NCBI GenBank assembly: GCA_937890355.1 | Contig: CALACW010000037.1 | Location: forward strand, 1-64,000 | Source of the DNA: CALACW01 sp002431305 | GTDB taxonomy: Bacteria > Bacillota > Clostridia > Oscillospirales > Acutalibacteraceae | Direction of reading: 5' to 3' | DNA length: 64,000 nt | Shown: in pieces, positions 1 through 9,803 of the stretch | Position numbering within the stretch: position 1 is the stretch's first letter | How the letters are laid out: every line of letters begins with the position of its first letter | The notes under the pieces: model-generated | The model's database searches: none | Told to the model about the DNA's origin: nothing | Seen by the model: only the letters and a program-made list of their open reading frames with translations | Translations under genes and position numbers: made by a program

Positions 1-62
1 TCTTATAATTAATTATATTATATATACGTATTACTTTAAAGATGTCCGGGGAGGGAATTTAT

Positions 63-599
63 ATGACGTTTACAACAGCGTTCGTAATAAGAGGCGCCAT
101 GTTTGTATTGCTTCTTATAATTCTTACCGTTTCTGTCGTTTCGCTGTTTATCCGCCCTGCGAAACGTACGATAAAGGCGACGCTTGTAGATAATTTTGAC
201 GGCGGACTTATAGATATAAGCCATGCCGAAACGTCTATAGGCAAAGCTAAAACGTGCGATATCGTGCTGACGTATATGTCAGTATCGCGTTTTCATGCGG
301 TGCTGTCGAATTCTCAGAACGGATGGATGATATACGATACGCATTCTTCGTACGGTACGTTTGTAAACGGAAAGGCGATTGACAAAAAGTCCGAGCTTAA
401 AAGCGGAGACGTTATACAGATAGGCGCGGGCGAGTTTACTTTCTATGACGGAGATCCGCCGGCTTCGCGCGCCTCAGGCGGACGTGCGCAGAACGTCAGG
501 ATATCAAGAAGGCGTATGCCTCGGGATGAAAGAGCGCGCAGTAAAGCGGGACAAAACGCCGGTACTCCGGAACGCGGAAGGGGGCGCAGAGAAAGATGA
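63..599 (+). CDS. Membrane-anchored FHA-domain protein
   Basis: Protein of 178 residues: one N-terminal transmembrane helix (about residues 9-30), then a cytoplasmic forkhead-associated domain (about 38-128), then a basic, Arg-rich tail. FHA hallmarks are visible: a Ser-Ile-Gly strand near 58-60, SRFH at 75-78 and SYGTFVNG at 96-103, the phosphothreonine-binding loop region. FHA domains bind phosphothreonine peptides, so it is probably a target or adaptor of a Ser/Thr kinase; no kinase lies in the window. The start at 63 is chosen because GGGGAGGG (48-55) sits at good spacing; an in-frame ATG at 42 has no such site. It overlaps the following FtsW/RodA gene by ATGA, so the two are translationally coupled. 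Similar FHA-RodA-PBP clusters are known in actinobacteria and firmicutes. The first 62 bases hold only AT-rich sequence and this ribosome site. Confidence 0.85.
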   Translation: MTFTTAFVIRGAMFVLLLIILTVSVVSLFIRPAKRTIKATLVDNFDGGLIDISHAETSIGKAKTCDIVLTYMSVSRFHAVLSNSQNGWMIYDTHSSYGTFVNGKAIDKKSELKSGDVIQIGAGEFTFYDGDPPASRASGGRAQNVRISRRRMPRDERARSKAGQNAGTPERGRGRRER

Positions 600-1885
600 A
601 AAAAAACGGCGCCAAAAGCGTAAAAATGTCCTACGGCAGACCGGGAAGCGTTTACGGACTTGTTAACCTTCTTATAATGATTTGTATTACAATGTTTCAG
701 CTTCTTGCTTCATTCACGCTCTTAAACGACTATGACAGCGAGTATTTTACCGAAACGGTCATTATATTTTCCGCATATGCAATTATTGAATGGGTCTATT
801 TCTTTGTGTTTGCAATTGTAATTAATTCGCATATAGGAATCGAGATGACCGCGTTTACCCTCTCGTCGATAAGTTTGCTCCTGACGGCGGGCGCGTCGCC
901 CGAAAAGCTCAGGGTTCAGTTTATCGCAGTAATTGCGGGACTCCTAATGTTTATCGTAATGGTTCAGTTCATGCGGGACACCAAGCGGACGGCGTATATG
1001 CGTATACCGATGGCCATTGCCGCAATAGGACTGCTGGGACTTACATATCTCATTGCCGAACCTGTAAACGGAGCGAAAAACTGGGTTTATTTTCACGGCA
1101 TTTCAATCCAGCCCTCGGAGATTGTAAAACTTGCGTTTATATATGTCGGAGCGGCTACTCTCGATAAATTACAGAATACCCGTTCTCTGCTTTCATATAT
1201 AGCGTTTTCCGTCGCGTGCGTGGGACTGCTGTTTTTGATGTTCGATTTCGGAACGGCGCTCATATTCTTTGCAACGTTTATTCTCATAGCGTTCATGCGT
1301 TCGGGAGATATAAAAACGTTATTTTTGATAGGAGCCGCCGCGCTTCTGGGCGGAATCCTTATTATAACGGTAAAACCGTATGTTTTATCGAGATTTCAGA
1401 ATTACAGACACATTTGGGAGTATATGAACTCCTCGGGATATCAGCAGACGAGAACGCTTATTTACTTTGCCTCGGGCGGATTTTTCGGAGTCGGACTCGG
1501 CAAGGGATATCTTCGAAATGTTTTCGCCGCGAGCGAGGATCTCGTATTCGGACTCATGGGCGAGGAGATGGGCATGCTTACAGCATTCCTGGTTGTATTT
1601 ACAATCGCCGCGCTCAGCGTTTACGCCGTGTATAATGCAAAATACGCGCGAAGCACGTTTTTTTCAATAGCTTCGTGCGCCGCCGCCGGAATGCTTCTTA
1701 TTCAGACTGCTTTAAACGTGTTCGGAGTGACGGATTTTCTGCCGATGACGGGCGTAACGCTTCCGTTTATAAGCAGGGGAGGCTCGAGCATGATATGCGC
1801 GTGGGGATTGCTTGCATTTATAAAGGCGGCCGATTCGAGAAGCTATCCCGGACTTTTTTCGAGAAAGAAGGCGGGTAAGAGATGA
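596..1885 (+). CDS. FtsW/RodA/SpoVE-family peptidoglycan glycosyltransferase
   Basis: A 429-residue polytopic membrane protein with about ten hydrophobic segments, the normal size for SEDS proteins. SEDS glycosyltransferases polymerise lipid II together with a partner class B PBP. Family signatures: the NGAKNW stretch around residue 159 followed by QPSE near 171-174, the GLMGEEMG stretch near 318-325, and the C-terminal PFISRGGSS near 391. The next gene is a class B PBP, overlapping by ATGA, which is the expected functional partner. Whether it serves elongation (RodA), division (FtsW) or sporulation (SpoVE) cannot be told from the sequence; the FHA-SEDS-PBP order resembles the actinobacterial rodA-pbpA locus, so I leave out a symbol. 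Confidence 0.93.
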   Translation: MKKNGAKSVKMSYGRPGSVYGLVNLLIMICITMFQLLASFTLLNDYDSEYFTETVIIFSAYAIIEWVYFFVFAIVINSHIGIEMTAFTLSSISLLLTAGASPEKLRVQFIAVIAGLLMFIVMVQFMRDTKRTAYMRIPMAIAAIGLLGLTYLIAEPVNGAKNWVYFHGISIQPSEIVKLAFIYVGAATLDKLQNTRSLLSYIAFSVACVGLLFLMFDFGTALIFFATFILIAFMRSGDIKTLFLIGAAALLGGILIITVKPYVLSRFQNYRHIWEYMNSSGYQQTRTLIYFASGGFFGVGLGKGYLRNVFAASEDLVFGLMGEEMGMLTAFLVVFTIAALSVYAVYNAKYARSTFFSIASCAAAGMLLIQTALNVFGVTDFLPMTGVTLPFISRGGSSMICAWGLLAFIKAADSRSYPGLFSRKKAGKR

Positions 1886-3246
1886 AGACAATTAATAAAC
1901 GGGTATTTATCATAGCCGTTCTCTCTGTCGTATTTACCGCCGCCGCGGTTCTGCTCATTTTTTCGATATTTACCCATGCCGAGGAATATGCACTGAAAAC
2001 TGCAAACAATCATCTGTTCTCTCACGGCGTTCTGACTGCGGGAGGAGACATATACGACAGAAACGGCGAAGTGCTGTCGTACTCGAAGGACGGCGAAAGA
2101 TATTATTCGGACGATAAAAATATAAGAAAATCGACGCTTCATATTCTGGGCGACAACAGCGGATTTATTGCCGACGGAATTCAGTCGAATTTTAAAAAGG
2201 AGCTTTCCGGCTACAGTCTTATTTTCGGCGTTAATGCGGAGGATAAAAATTCGATGAAGCTGACGCTTGACGCGAATCTCTGCGTTACTGCATATAAAGC
2301 ACTCGACGGCAGAAAAGGTACCGTAGGAGTTTATAATTATAAAACGGGTGAGATTATCTGCGCTGTTTCGGCTCCGTCGTTTGACATTCTCGATAAGCCA
2401 GATGATATTGATTCAGACGATACCGGCAAATACGACGGAATATATATAAACAGGCTTTTCAACGGTCTTTACGTTCCCGGTTCAACGTTTAAAACCGTGA
2501 CCGCTCTCGCCGCCGTTGAAAATATAGGCGACATATTTACACGTACTTTTAAATGCACGGGCGAGTATGACGCAGGCGACGGAAAAGTTATCTGCAGTGA
2601 CGTTCACGGCACCGTGACTTTTGAACAGGCTCTGAACCGTTCGTGCAACTCGGCTTTTGCTCAGATTGCCGACGAACTCGGAAGTGAAAAACTGACCGCC
2701 GCGTTCGAACAGACCGGTATGGGCAAATCGTACAATTCAAGCAGAGTTGACACTTCTTCAAGCCGTTTCAAGCTCGACGGCGGAATAAGCAAAGCCGATC
2801 TCGGCTGGGCGGGCATAGGTCAGTATACAACGCTTATAAACCCGTATTCGATGATGCTTTATATGGGCGCGATAGCCAACGGCGGAACGAGCGTAACGCC
2901 GTATTTCGTAGAGTCGGTTTTGAGCGAAAAAGGAAACGTTGTTTACAAAAATGAAAATAAAGATTCGGAGATTAACATATCTCCGTCGACAGCTTCGACG
3001 ATGAAAACGCTTCTTCGTTCGAACGTTGAAAATTATTACGGTGATTACCGCTTCGGTGACCTTACCCTCTGCGGAAAAACGGGTACTGCCGAGGTCGGAG
3101 ACGATAAAAAACCGCACGCATGGTTCGTCGGTTTCTCGCAGGATGAAAATTTTCCGTACGCGTTTGTCGCAGTTGTGGAAAACGCGGGCGGAGGACTTGC
3201 GAATGCCGGACCCGTTATCGCAAAGGTTCTTTCGAGTATTGAATAA
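1882..3246 (+). CDS. Class B penicillin-binding protein (transpeptidase)
   Basis: 454 residues with an N-terminal membrane anchor (about 7-29) and an extracytoplasmic transpeptidase domain. The three active-site motifs are present: STFK with nucleophile Ser201 and Lys204, SCN at 254-256 (SxN), and KTG at 399-401. It cross-links peptidoglycan peptides and is the target of beta-lactams. The region before the catalytic domain is short (about 120 residues), like PbpA of actinobacteria rather than the longer PBP2/PBP3 with a full dimerisation module. It overlaps the SEDS gene by ATGA and is followed 12 nt later by an ABC transporter gene, so all may share one transcript. A specific cell-cycle role is inference. 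Confidence 0.93.
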   Translation: MKTINKRVFIIAVLSVVFTAAAVLLIFSIFTHAEEYALKTANNHLFSHGVLTAGGDIYDRNGEVLSYSKDGERYYSDDKNIRKSTLHILGDNSGFIADGIQSNFKKELSGYSLIFGVNAEDKNSMKLTLDANLCVTAYKALDGRKGTVGVYNYKTGEIICAVSAPSFDILDKPDDIDSDDTGKYDGIYINRLFNGLYVPGSTFKTVTALAAVENIGDIFTRTFKCTGEYDAGDGKVICSDVHGTVTFEQALNRSCNSAFAQIADELGSEKLTAAFEQTGMGKSYNSSRVDTSSSRFKLDGGISKADLGWAGIGQYTTLINPYSMMLYMGAIANGGTSVTPYFVESVLSEKGNVVYKNENKDSEINISPSTASTMKTLLRSNVENYYGDYRFGDLTLCGKTGTAEVGDDKKPHAWFVGFSQDENFPYAFVAVVENAGGGLANAGPVIAKVLSSIE

Positions 3247-3258
3247 GGAGTTTTATCA

Positions 3259-3960
3259 ATGGCATTTATTGAAATGAGATCTGTTTACAAACACTACAGC
3301 ACGGGCGACGTTTCCGTAAACGCCGCGGACGGAGTATCGTTCGATATCGAACAGGGTGAATTCTGTATGATTGTCGGTGCCTCCGGCGCGGGCAAAACGA
3401 CCGTACTCAATATTCTCGGAGGTATCGACGAATGCGACGACGGCAAAGTCAGAGTCGGCGGCGAGCTTATTAATACTTTCAATGAAAAAAAGCTTACAGC
3501 TTACAGGCGTTATGACGTGGGATTCGTATTTCAGTTTTATAATCTGGTTCCGAATCTTACGGCTCTTGAAAACGTTGAGCTTGCGTCGCAGATAAGCACA
3601 AAGTCGCTTGACCCCGTAAGAGTTCTCGAAAAAGTCGGACTCGGCGACAGAATGGACAACTTCCCGTCACAGCTGTCGGGAGGCGAACAGCAGAGAGTCG
3701 CGATAGCGCGTGCTCTTGCGAAAAATCCGAAACTTCTGCTGTGTGACGAACCTACGGGCGCTCTCGACTACAATACGGGACGGGAGATATTGAAACTCCT
3801 TTTAAAAACATGCCGTGAAACGGGAATGACGGTCGTGATTATTACGCACAACCAGGCTATGACCCCCATTGCGGACAGAGTTATTACAATGAAAAACGGC
3901 AGAGTAAACAGGATTGAGATTAACGAGACGCCTCTGAGCGTCGACGAAATCGAATGGTAA
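3259..3960 (+). CDS. ABC transporter ATP-binding protein (MacB/LolD type)
   Basis: 233 residues, a single nucleotide-binding domain. Walker [10 protein letters not shown] lies near residues 39-47, the ABC signature LSGGEQQ near 139-145, and Walker [13 protein letters not shown] near 157-168. The [14 protein letters not shown] form and the short length are typical of the LolD/MacB/FtsE-like exporters that power FtsX-fold permeases. The permease gene follows 13 nt downstream, so the two form one transporter. AAGGAG sits 8 nt before the ATG. Confidence 0.95.
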   Translation: MAFIEMRSVYKHYSTGDVSVNAADGVSFDIEQGEFCMIVGASGAGKTTVLNILGGIDECDDGKVRVGGELINTFNEKKLTAYRRYDVGFVFQFYNLVPNLTALENVELASQISTKSLDPVRVLEKVGLGDRMDNFPSQLSGGEQQRVAIARALAKNPKLLLCDEPTGALDYNTGREILKLLLKTCRETGMTVVIITHNQAMTPIADRVITMKNGRVNRIEINETPLSVDEIEW

Positions 3961-3973
3961 CGGAGGCCGAAAA

Positions 3974-6900
3974 GTGAGCAGAGCATTATTAAGGGAAATA
4001 GTCCGAACGATATTCAGAACAAAAAGCCGGTTTTTGTCTCTGATTATAATAATTGCGCTCGGCGCGGGTATTTTCGTCGGAACCAAAGCCGCGGTGCCCG
4101 ACATGAAGGAAACTGCGAAAGCATATTTTACAGAAAATAACCTTATGGATTTGAGAGTCCGATCGACTCTCGGATTGACGGACGACGATATTTCCGCGAT
4201 AGCGGGAGTTGAAAACGTATCGTATGTCATGCCGTCTAAGTTTGCCGACGCTCTCGTTTTTGTAAACGGAAGCCCTGAAATCGATATAGACGGTTCTCAG
4301 ATAAGCACGAGAGCCTACGGCATGAACATGGGTCAGCTCGAAAATTATTTTAACTATGTTTACAAGGGTTCGGGAACAAACGACGGTTCTTTTATGAACA
4401 GACCTCAGCTTATAGAGGGAAGCTATCCCACAGCGGACAACGAATGTCTTGTCGACGCGAGTACGCTCTCTACTCCGGACAGCTTTAAAATAGGCGCAAA
4501 GATAAGTCTTGAGGGCGACTCCGGTTCATCTCTTTCGGATTTGAACGTAACGGAGTTTACGGTAGTCGGCATTATCCGCTCGCCGTATTATCTTTCATAC
4601 GAACGCGGAAATTCTCTCGTCGGAAGCGGTAAAATCGGCACCTTTATCATTATTCCCGATACCGCTTTTTCTACGGATTATTACACGGAGGCGTATGTAA
4701 AGGTCAGTCTGAGCGAAAATTATGACCCGTTTTCTCAGGAATATACCGATATGTTAAAGCCTGTCGCCGATAAGATAAGCGAAATATCGACAGACAGAAT
4801 TAACGCGCGGGTAGCCGACCTTTCTGTTTCTCTGCCCGAAAAAATTGCGGCGGGCAGAAAAGATTACGAAACGGCGAAAACCGACTTTGAAAAGAAAACG
4901 AGCGACGCCAAGGCACAGATTGCAAAATATCAGCATTATGTAGACGACCCCGACGGCGCGTACAAAGAGGCGGTGGAGGAATTTGCGAGCAAATACGGTC
5001 TTGCAGCCGATGAATATTCGGGCAACGAGTCAAATTATTACTCGTCCGTTGAAGAATACAGCCGTCTGCTCGCCGAGTATAACGCAAAAAACAATGAACT
5101 GGAGGCGAACAGAACCGAGCTTAACAAGGCGAAATCCGCTCTCGATACTGCAAACAGGACGATAACGACGTCTCAAAATACTGTAGATACCGCAACAACA
5201 ACCGTAACAACAATGAAACAGCTGATAGCTTCAACCGAGACGGTTTTAAATCAGCTGAAAGACTATCAGAATTCGTCTATGGATTCAGACCAGGTTAACA
5301 GCATTTTAAAGATTATTGAGAACTCTTATCCCGAAATTTACAACGCGATAAAGTCGCAGAGTATGCAGGGAATTGCAAGCGAGGCTAATACATTGCTTCA
5401 GACTCAGCTTACGGAGTATAAAGTTCAGCTTGCCGTTGCCGAAGAGGGGCTGACAACCGCCAATAAGGAGCTTGCCGATGCGCAGGCTAAGGTGGATTTA
5501 GCTCAAATTGCTTATGACGAAAAAGAAGAGCTGTGGAACGAGAAAAAAGCGGAGCTTAAAAATGCCGCCGACGCTCTTCAGTCGTATTATGACCAGCTTC
5601 AGATAGGTAAGTCGAATCTTACCCTTGCGCAGGTTGAACTCATGATTTCGGAAAATTCGGGCGAAAACAGTCTTGACAGTTTAAAGATGGTTATTGCAAA
5701 CGCGCAGACGTATCTTGACAAAGCGACTCAGGAATATGTAAATCAGAGTTCGCAGGGAGAAAAGAAACTGCTTGAGGCGGAAAACACGATTAAAAGCGCC
5801 GAAAAACTCTTTAACAACCTTTCGACGGCTTCATGGACGGTTTACGACAGATACGACACCCCGGGATATTCTTCATATATCGACGCGGTTAATACGGTAA
5901 GTGTTCTTTCGAATGTATTCCCGGTATTTTTCTTTATAGTCGCTGCTCTCGTATGTCTTGTAACAATGACGAGAATGGTAGAGGAAGAGCGTACGCAGAT
6001 GGGTACGCTCAAAGCCATAGGCTACAGCTCGTCAACGATAATGTCAAAATATCTGATTTATTCGTTTTTCGCAAGTTTTATAGGTTCCGCAATAGGCGTA
6101 ATTGCCGGAATATACGGAATGCCGTACGCAATATTCAAGGCGTATTCCGTCATGTTCTCAATGCCGCAGCTGAAAATAACGTTCCCGATTGCTTATATCA
6201 TTCTCGGAATGGGTATTTCGCTTCTTGTAACAATGGGTTCTGCGTGGATAAGCTGTATGAGAGAAGTTTCCTCGCGCACGGCGCTTCTTATGAGACCCAA
6301 GCCTCCGAAGGCGGGCAGGAGAGTTCTTCTCGAAAAAATCGGATTTATTTGGAGAAGACTTAACTTCACTTCAAAGGTTACCGCAAGAAATCTTGCAAGA
6401 AACAAGACGAGATTTATTATGACGGTAGTCGGAATAGCGGGATGTATGAGTCTGATTCTCGGAAGCATAGGCTTCTTTACTTCCCTTAAATCCGTTATGA
6501 GCAGACAGTACGGAAATAACGGCGTAGATAATTATGATTATCAGCTTGTATTTGATTCTCCGCAGACGCGTTCGAATTCGGAACTTCTCAACGCGCTCGC
6601 GTCAGACTCCAGGGTCGGTTCGCTGATGCTCACGTCGATTCAGTCCGTCAGCGGTTCATCGGATAATACCGATAAGGTAATGGACGTTTACCTTTTCGTT
6701 CCCGAGGACTCCGAGTATCTCGGCGGATATAAAAATCTCAGAAACAGAAAAACGGGCGAGGCTCTGAAACTCGACGATACCGGAGCGATTATAACCGAAG
6801 GTTTTGCAAACGACGCGAACGTCTCCGTCGGTGACAGCATTTGGGTTGAAACCGAATCGGGAGAGCGCAGAAATATCACGGTTGCCGGAATTACGGAAAA

Positions 6901-7531
6901 CTATACGTTTCAGTATGTTTATATGAGTCCGAATTACTATCAGTCCGTATTCTCATCCGCTCCGTCGTTCTCATATGCGATAGGCTCGTTCGGTGATTCG
7001 CTGACCGGTTCCGCTGATATCTCTGCCGCAAAATCGCAGTTTAACGCAGATTTAATGAAATACGACAGCATAAATGCAGTAGCGTTCGAGTCCGATACGA
7101 TAGCGTCGTTTGAAAGAGTTATAAACGTCGTTGCAATTATAATAATGATATTTATCGTCGCCGCGGGCATTCTCGCGTTCGTTGTACTTTATAACCTTAC
7201 CAATATTAATATTGCCGAACGTCAGAGGGAGCTAGCTACTATTAAAGTTCTCGGATTTACGAATATCGAGGTGTCGAATTATATTTACAGAGAAAATGTG
7301 ATTCTTACTCTTCTCGGAATTATTATCGGCATTTTCGGCGGTATCGGTCTTCATAAAATCATGATAGAGTATGTCAAGGTTGACGCTATTATGTTTGTAC
7401 AGAATATAATGTGGTACGATTATCTTATCGCAATTGGAATAACCGTTCTGTTCGCATTTCTCGTAAACTTCATAATGCACGGCAGAATGAAGAAGATAAG
7501 CATGGTTGAATCATTAAAATCAGTTGAATAA
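3974..7531 (+). CDS. Giant FtsX/MacB-type ABC permease with coiled-coil ectodomain
   Basis: 1185 residues, starting at GTG with GGAGG nine bases upstream. Layout: transmembrane helix 1 near residues 17-38; a large extracellular part of about 600 residues; helices from about 645 to 770; a second FtsX half beginning near 800 with one helix, an ectodomain of about 220 residues, and three helices at the C terminus. Within the first ectodomain, residues about 290-620 are rich in Ala, Glu, Lys and Gln heptads, reading as long coiled coils. This is the duplicated FtsX fold used by mechanotransmitting ABC systems rather than classical importers. Gram-positive relatives export peptides, lipids or antimicrobials, or control cell-wall hydrolases. 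Proximity to the SEDS/PBP genes makes an envelope role plausible, but the substrate is unknown. Confidence 0.9.
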   Translation: MSRALLREIVRTIFRTKSRFLSLIIIIALGAGIFVGTKAAVPDMKETAKAYFTENNLMDLRVRSTLGLTDDDISAIAGVENVSYVMPSKFADALVFVNGSPEIDIDGSQISTRAYGMNMGQLENYFNYVYKGSGTNDGSFMNRPQLIEGSYPTADNECLVDASTLSTPDSFKIGAKISLEGDSGSSLSDLNVTEFTVVGIIRSPYYLSYERGNSLVGSGKIGTFIIIPDTAFSTDYYTEAYVKVSLSENYDPFSQEYTDMLKPVADKISEISTDRINARVADLSVSLPEKIAAGRKDYETAKTDFEKKTSDAKAQIAKYQHYVDDPDGAYKEAVEEFASKYGLAADEYSGNESNYYSSVEEYSRLLAEYNAKNNELEANRTELNKAKSALDTANRTITTSQNTVDTATTTVTTMKQLIASTETVLNQLKDYQNSSMDSDQVNSILKIIENSYPEIYNAIKSQSMQGIASEANTLLQTQLTEYKVQLAVAEEGLTTANKELADAQAKVDLAQIAYDEKEELWNEKKAELKNAADALQSYYDQLQIGKSNLTLAQVELMISENSGENSLDSLKMVIANAQTYLDKATQEYVNQSSQGEKKLLEAENTIKSAEKLFNNLSTASWTVYDRYDTPGYSSYIDAVNTVSVLSNVFPVFFFIVAALVCLVTMTRMVEEERTQMGTLKAIGYSSSTIMSKYLIYSFFASFIGSAIGVIAGIYGMPYAIFKAYSVMFSMPQLKITFPIAYIILGMGISLLVTMGSAWISCMREVSSRTALLMRPKPPKAGRRVLLEKIGFIWRRLNFTSKVTARNLARNKTRFIMTVVGIAGCMSLILGSIGFFTSLKSVMSRQYGNNGVDNYDYQLVFDSPQTRSNSELLNALASDSRVGSLMLTSIQSVSGSSDNTDKVMDVYLFVPEDSEYLGGYKNLRNRKTGEALKLDDTGAIITEGFANDANVSVGDSIWVETESGERRNITVAGITENYTFQYVYMSPNYYQSVFSSAPSFSYAIGSFGDSLTGSADISAAKSQFNADLMKYDSINAVAFESDTIASFERVINVVAIIIMIFIVAAGILAFVVLYNLTNINIAERQRELATIKVLGFTNIEVSNYIYRENVILTLLGIIIGIFGGIGLHKIMIEYVKVDAIMFVQNIMWYDYLIAIGITVLFAFLVNFIMHGRMKKISMVESLKSVE

Positions 7532-7548
7532 AATAACGGAGGAAATTT

Positions 7549-8442
7549 ATGATTTATTCAAATTGGATGTCGTATATTAAAGACGACGCAAAATTAACGC
7601 ATATCGCAATCCCCGGTTCGCACAACGCGGGTTCATACGGAATGAACGCGCTTGCATGCTGTCAGGACGGTGACATGTACGAGCAGTTTAAGTACGGAGT
7701 AAGGTATTTCTGCGTTCGCCTGAATACGGACAAAAAAGGCGTCATACGCCTTGCGCACGGAGTTACCAACGGCGTAACATTTGAATCTGTTTTAAAAGAC
7801 TGGGAAAAAATGCTCAAGGAAAACGATTCCGAATTCTTCATTTTTGACGTCAGGGAATACTATCCGCAGACCTTCGGACCCGTTACGTTCACTTATAAAG
7901 CCGACTGTGCCGCCGTCGATATTCTGCTCGAAAAATATATTCAGCCGTCAAAATATGCTTATACCGATTTTAATGATATAAGAGACGTTTCGATAGGCGA
8001 TTTGAGAAAGAGCGGTAAGCGCTATATACTTATAAATTATATGGCGGGATATAAAAATAGCGTCGACTGCCCGCTGAGCAATCCGTGGGACAAGAAACTT
8101 TTCGGAAGTCGTCCCGAGGCGTTTGTTCCTAAAAACCTCGAGTATTTCGAGACAGATAAAACGGAGGGATTCTTCTGGTTCCAGACTCAGCTGACCCCGA
8201 ACTTCGGCACGGAGTTAGGTATAAAAACCCCGAGAAAGTTAAACGATATGATGCGTTCTCATTTTCATAAGTTTACCGACGCAATAGCCGAGAGCGAGTC
8301 AAGACTCGATAAAGCCAATATTATCGCCTGCGACTTTATAACAGAAAACTATGATAAGCCGCGTATGATATTGGAGCTTAACGCATATAAGGGTATTGTT
8401 AAGGACGGACTTAAGGACGAGTATTTAAACGGATTAAATTAA
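7549..8442 (+). CDS. PI-PLC X-domain protein (phosphatidylinositol phospholipase C-like)
   Basis: 297 residues with no signal peptide or membrane helix. The N-terminal half matches the bacterial PI-PLC X domain: IPGSHNAGS with His25, GVRYFCVR around 50-57, and LAHG with His70, corresponding to the two catalytic histidines and neighbouring Arg of the family. Such enzymes cleave the phosphodiester of phosphatidylinositol or of related phospho-head groups. GGAGG lies 9 nt before the start, and the gene follows the ABC permease by 17 nt, so it is probably in the same operon. Lack of a secretion signal is unusual because known bacterial PI-PLCs are secreted; the substrate may be an intracellular or membrane-leaflet lipid. 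Substrate and role are not established. Confidence 0.8.
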   Translation: MIYSNWMSYIKDDAKLTHIAIPGSHNAGSYGMNALACCQDGDMYEQFKYGVRYFCVRLNTDKKGVIRLAHGVTNGVTFESVLKDWEKMLKENDSEFFIFDVREYYPQTFGPVTFTYKADCAAVDILLEKYIQPSKYAYTDFNDIRDVSIGDLRKSGKRYILINYMAGYKNSVDCPLSNPWDKKLFGSRPEAFVPKNLEYFETDKTEGFFWFQTQLTPNFGTELGIKTPRKLNDMMRSHFHKFTDAIAESESRLDKANIIACDFITENYDKPRMILELNAYKGIVKDGLKDEYLNGLN

Positions 8443-8456
8443 TATATACATAAATA

Positions 8457-8495
8457 AAATGCAGACTGTGAGAAAAAATCTTACAGTCTGCATTT
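8457..8495. terminator. Bidirectional hairpin between convergent genes
   Basis: A 16-bp stem (8457-8472 with 8480-8495, one G-T pair) around a 7-nt A-rich loop, flanked by A-rich sequence on the left and T-rich on the right. It lies between the PLC gene (+) and the MFS gene (-), so it can terminate transcription from both sides. Confidence 0.85.
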
Positions 8496-8515
8496 GTGCT
8501 GTATTGAATATTTAA

Positions 8516-9778
8516 TTATAATTCGGACAGTCCTTTTTTGCCCCTGTTTGCGGAGACGAACGACAGACCCGCACCGGCGAGCGCAACAACTGTCCACAGA
8601 ATATATACGCTCTCCCAGCCTGCCGATTCGCTTACCGCGCCCGTCAGAACTCCCGCGAGCGCAGAGCCTAAATAAATAAAGCAGTCGACCGTTCCCGCGA
8701 CGAAACCGACGCGTCCGGCTTTGTCGTACTCCATGGGTATAAACGTTGTAAGCATCGGATTGACTCCGTAGTTTGCGGCGCATGCCAATGCAAGCATAAG
8801 AGCCGCCGCAAATATGTTTTTATATGCGAATATAAGAATGAGCGAGAATACCGCGCTTGATGCGAGGACAATACCGTTTGATTTTCTGGCGCTCGAGCCG
8901 GTGATTGAATAGCTCTTTTTCACAGCGGCAATTCCTGCAAGTTCGAATAACGGAAGAATCAGAGACAAAAGCGTTGACTGAAACGTTACGGAGTTTTCGC
9001 CCGAACTTAAAACGGTGGGCGTCCATGTGACGATCGAGTCTCTTACGAAACCGTTGCATACACAGCACAGCAGAAGTGAGATAAGTCCTGTCGAGGAAAG
9101 CATTTTGCCGACGGACATAGGCTTGACAGTTGTTATTTCGGAATATGCAATTTCTTTTTCTCCGTCTGACGTTTCTTTATTTTTATGCTTGACAAAAAGC
9201 TCGATTATTGAGTAAACCGCAGCGGCTGTCATAATAAACGCAGGAATTATAAATGAGATTTTAACTCCGAGATAAGCGGCGGTAAGCCCGGATATTCCCC
9301 ATGCGGCGAAGTGTCCGAAGATAACTGTTATCGACATGATAAACGAAGCGCGGTCTCGTTTTTTTCCCGAGAAGTATTCGGAAATAAGTTTTACTACCGG
9401 AGTCCATATCATGGACTGTCCGACTCCGTTTAGTGTCCAAATTACAACTGATGCCGTATACGAATTCGACATTGCAAACGCAAGATTGCATACGGACGAT
9501 ATTATCAGTCCGAGTCCGATATTGATTTTCGAATTAATCCTGTCAGAAAGCGAGCCGTTGACTATCTGTCCGACTGCGTACACTGCGGCGAATACTGTCT
9601 GAAACATTCCGGCTTTTGTGTCCGAGATTGCAAGCAGTTCGGAAACGTCCGGAAGCGCCGCCGAAATGTTGAGCCGTCCCGCGTATGCCGCGGAGTAGCA
9701 CAGAAAACAGAGCAGAAGTATGCTCTTCTGCTCTTTTGAAAACGCGTCTGTTTTACTGCGTTTTGCTGTTATATTCAA
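8516..9778 (-). CDS. MFS transporter, OPA-like
   Basis: 420 residues with about 12 hydrophobic helices. The N-terminal part reads GRLNISAALP in helix 1, DRINSKIN in the loop after helix 2, and GVGQSMIWTPVVKL in helix 4, resembling the organophosphate:phosphate antiporter group (GlpT/UhpT) and hexuronate-type carriers. The family moves sugar phosphates or organic acids with Pi or protons. It is the last gene of the (-) operon, 25 nt after the FAH-family gene, so it probably imports the compound degraded by that operon. GGGGG (9785-9789) on the minus strand precedes the ATG. The substrate is inference only. Confidence 0.85.
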   Translation of the reverse strand: MNITAKRSKTDAFSKEQKSILLLCFLCYSAAYAGRLNISAALPDVSELLAISDTKAGMFQTVFAAVYAVGQIVNGSLSDRINSKINIGLGLIISSVCNLAFAMSNSYTASVVIWTLNGVGQSMIWTPVVKLISEYFSGKKRDRASFIMSITVIFGHFAAWGISGLTAAYLGVKISFIIPAFIMTAAAVYSIIELFVKHKNKETSDGEKEIAYSEITTVKPMSVGKMLSSTGLISLLLCCVCNGFVRDSIVTWTPTVLSSGENSVTFQSTLLSLILPLFELAGIAAVKKSYSITGSSARKSNGIVLASSAVFSLILIFAYKNIFAAALMLALACAANYGVNPMLTTFIPMEYDKAGRVGFVAGTVDCFIYLGSALAGVLTGAVSESAGWESVYILWTVVALAGAGLSFVSANRGKKGLSEL

Positions 9779-9803
9779 ATTGAATCCCCCTGAAAACTGT
9801 TTT

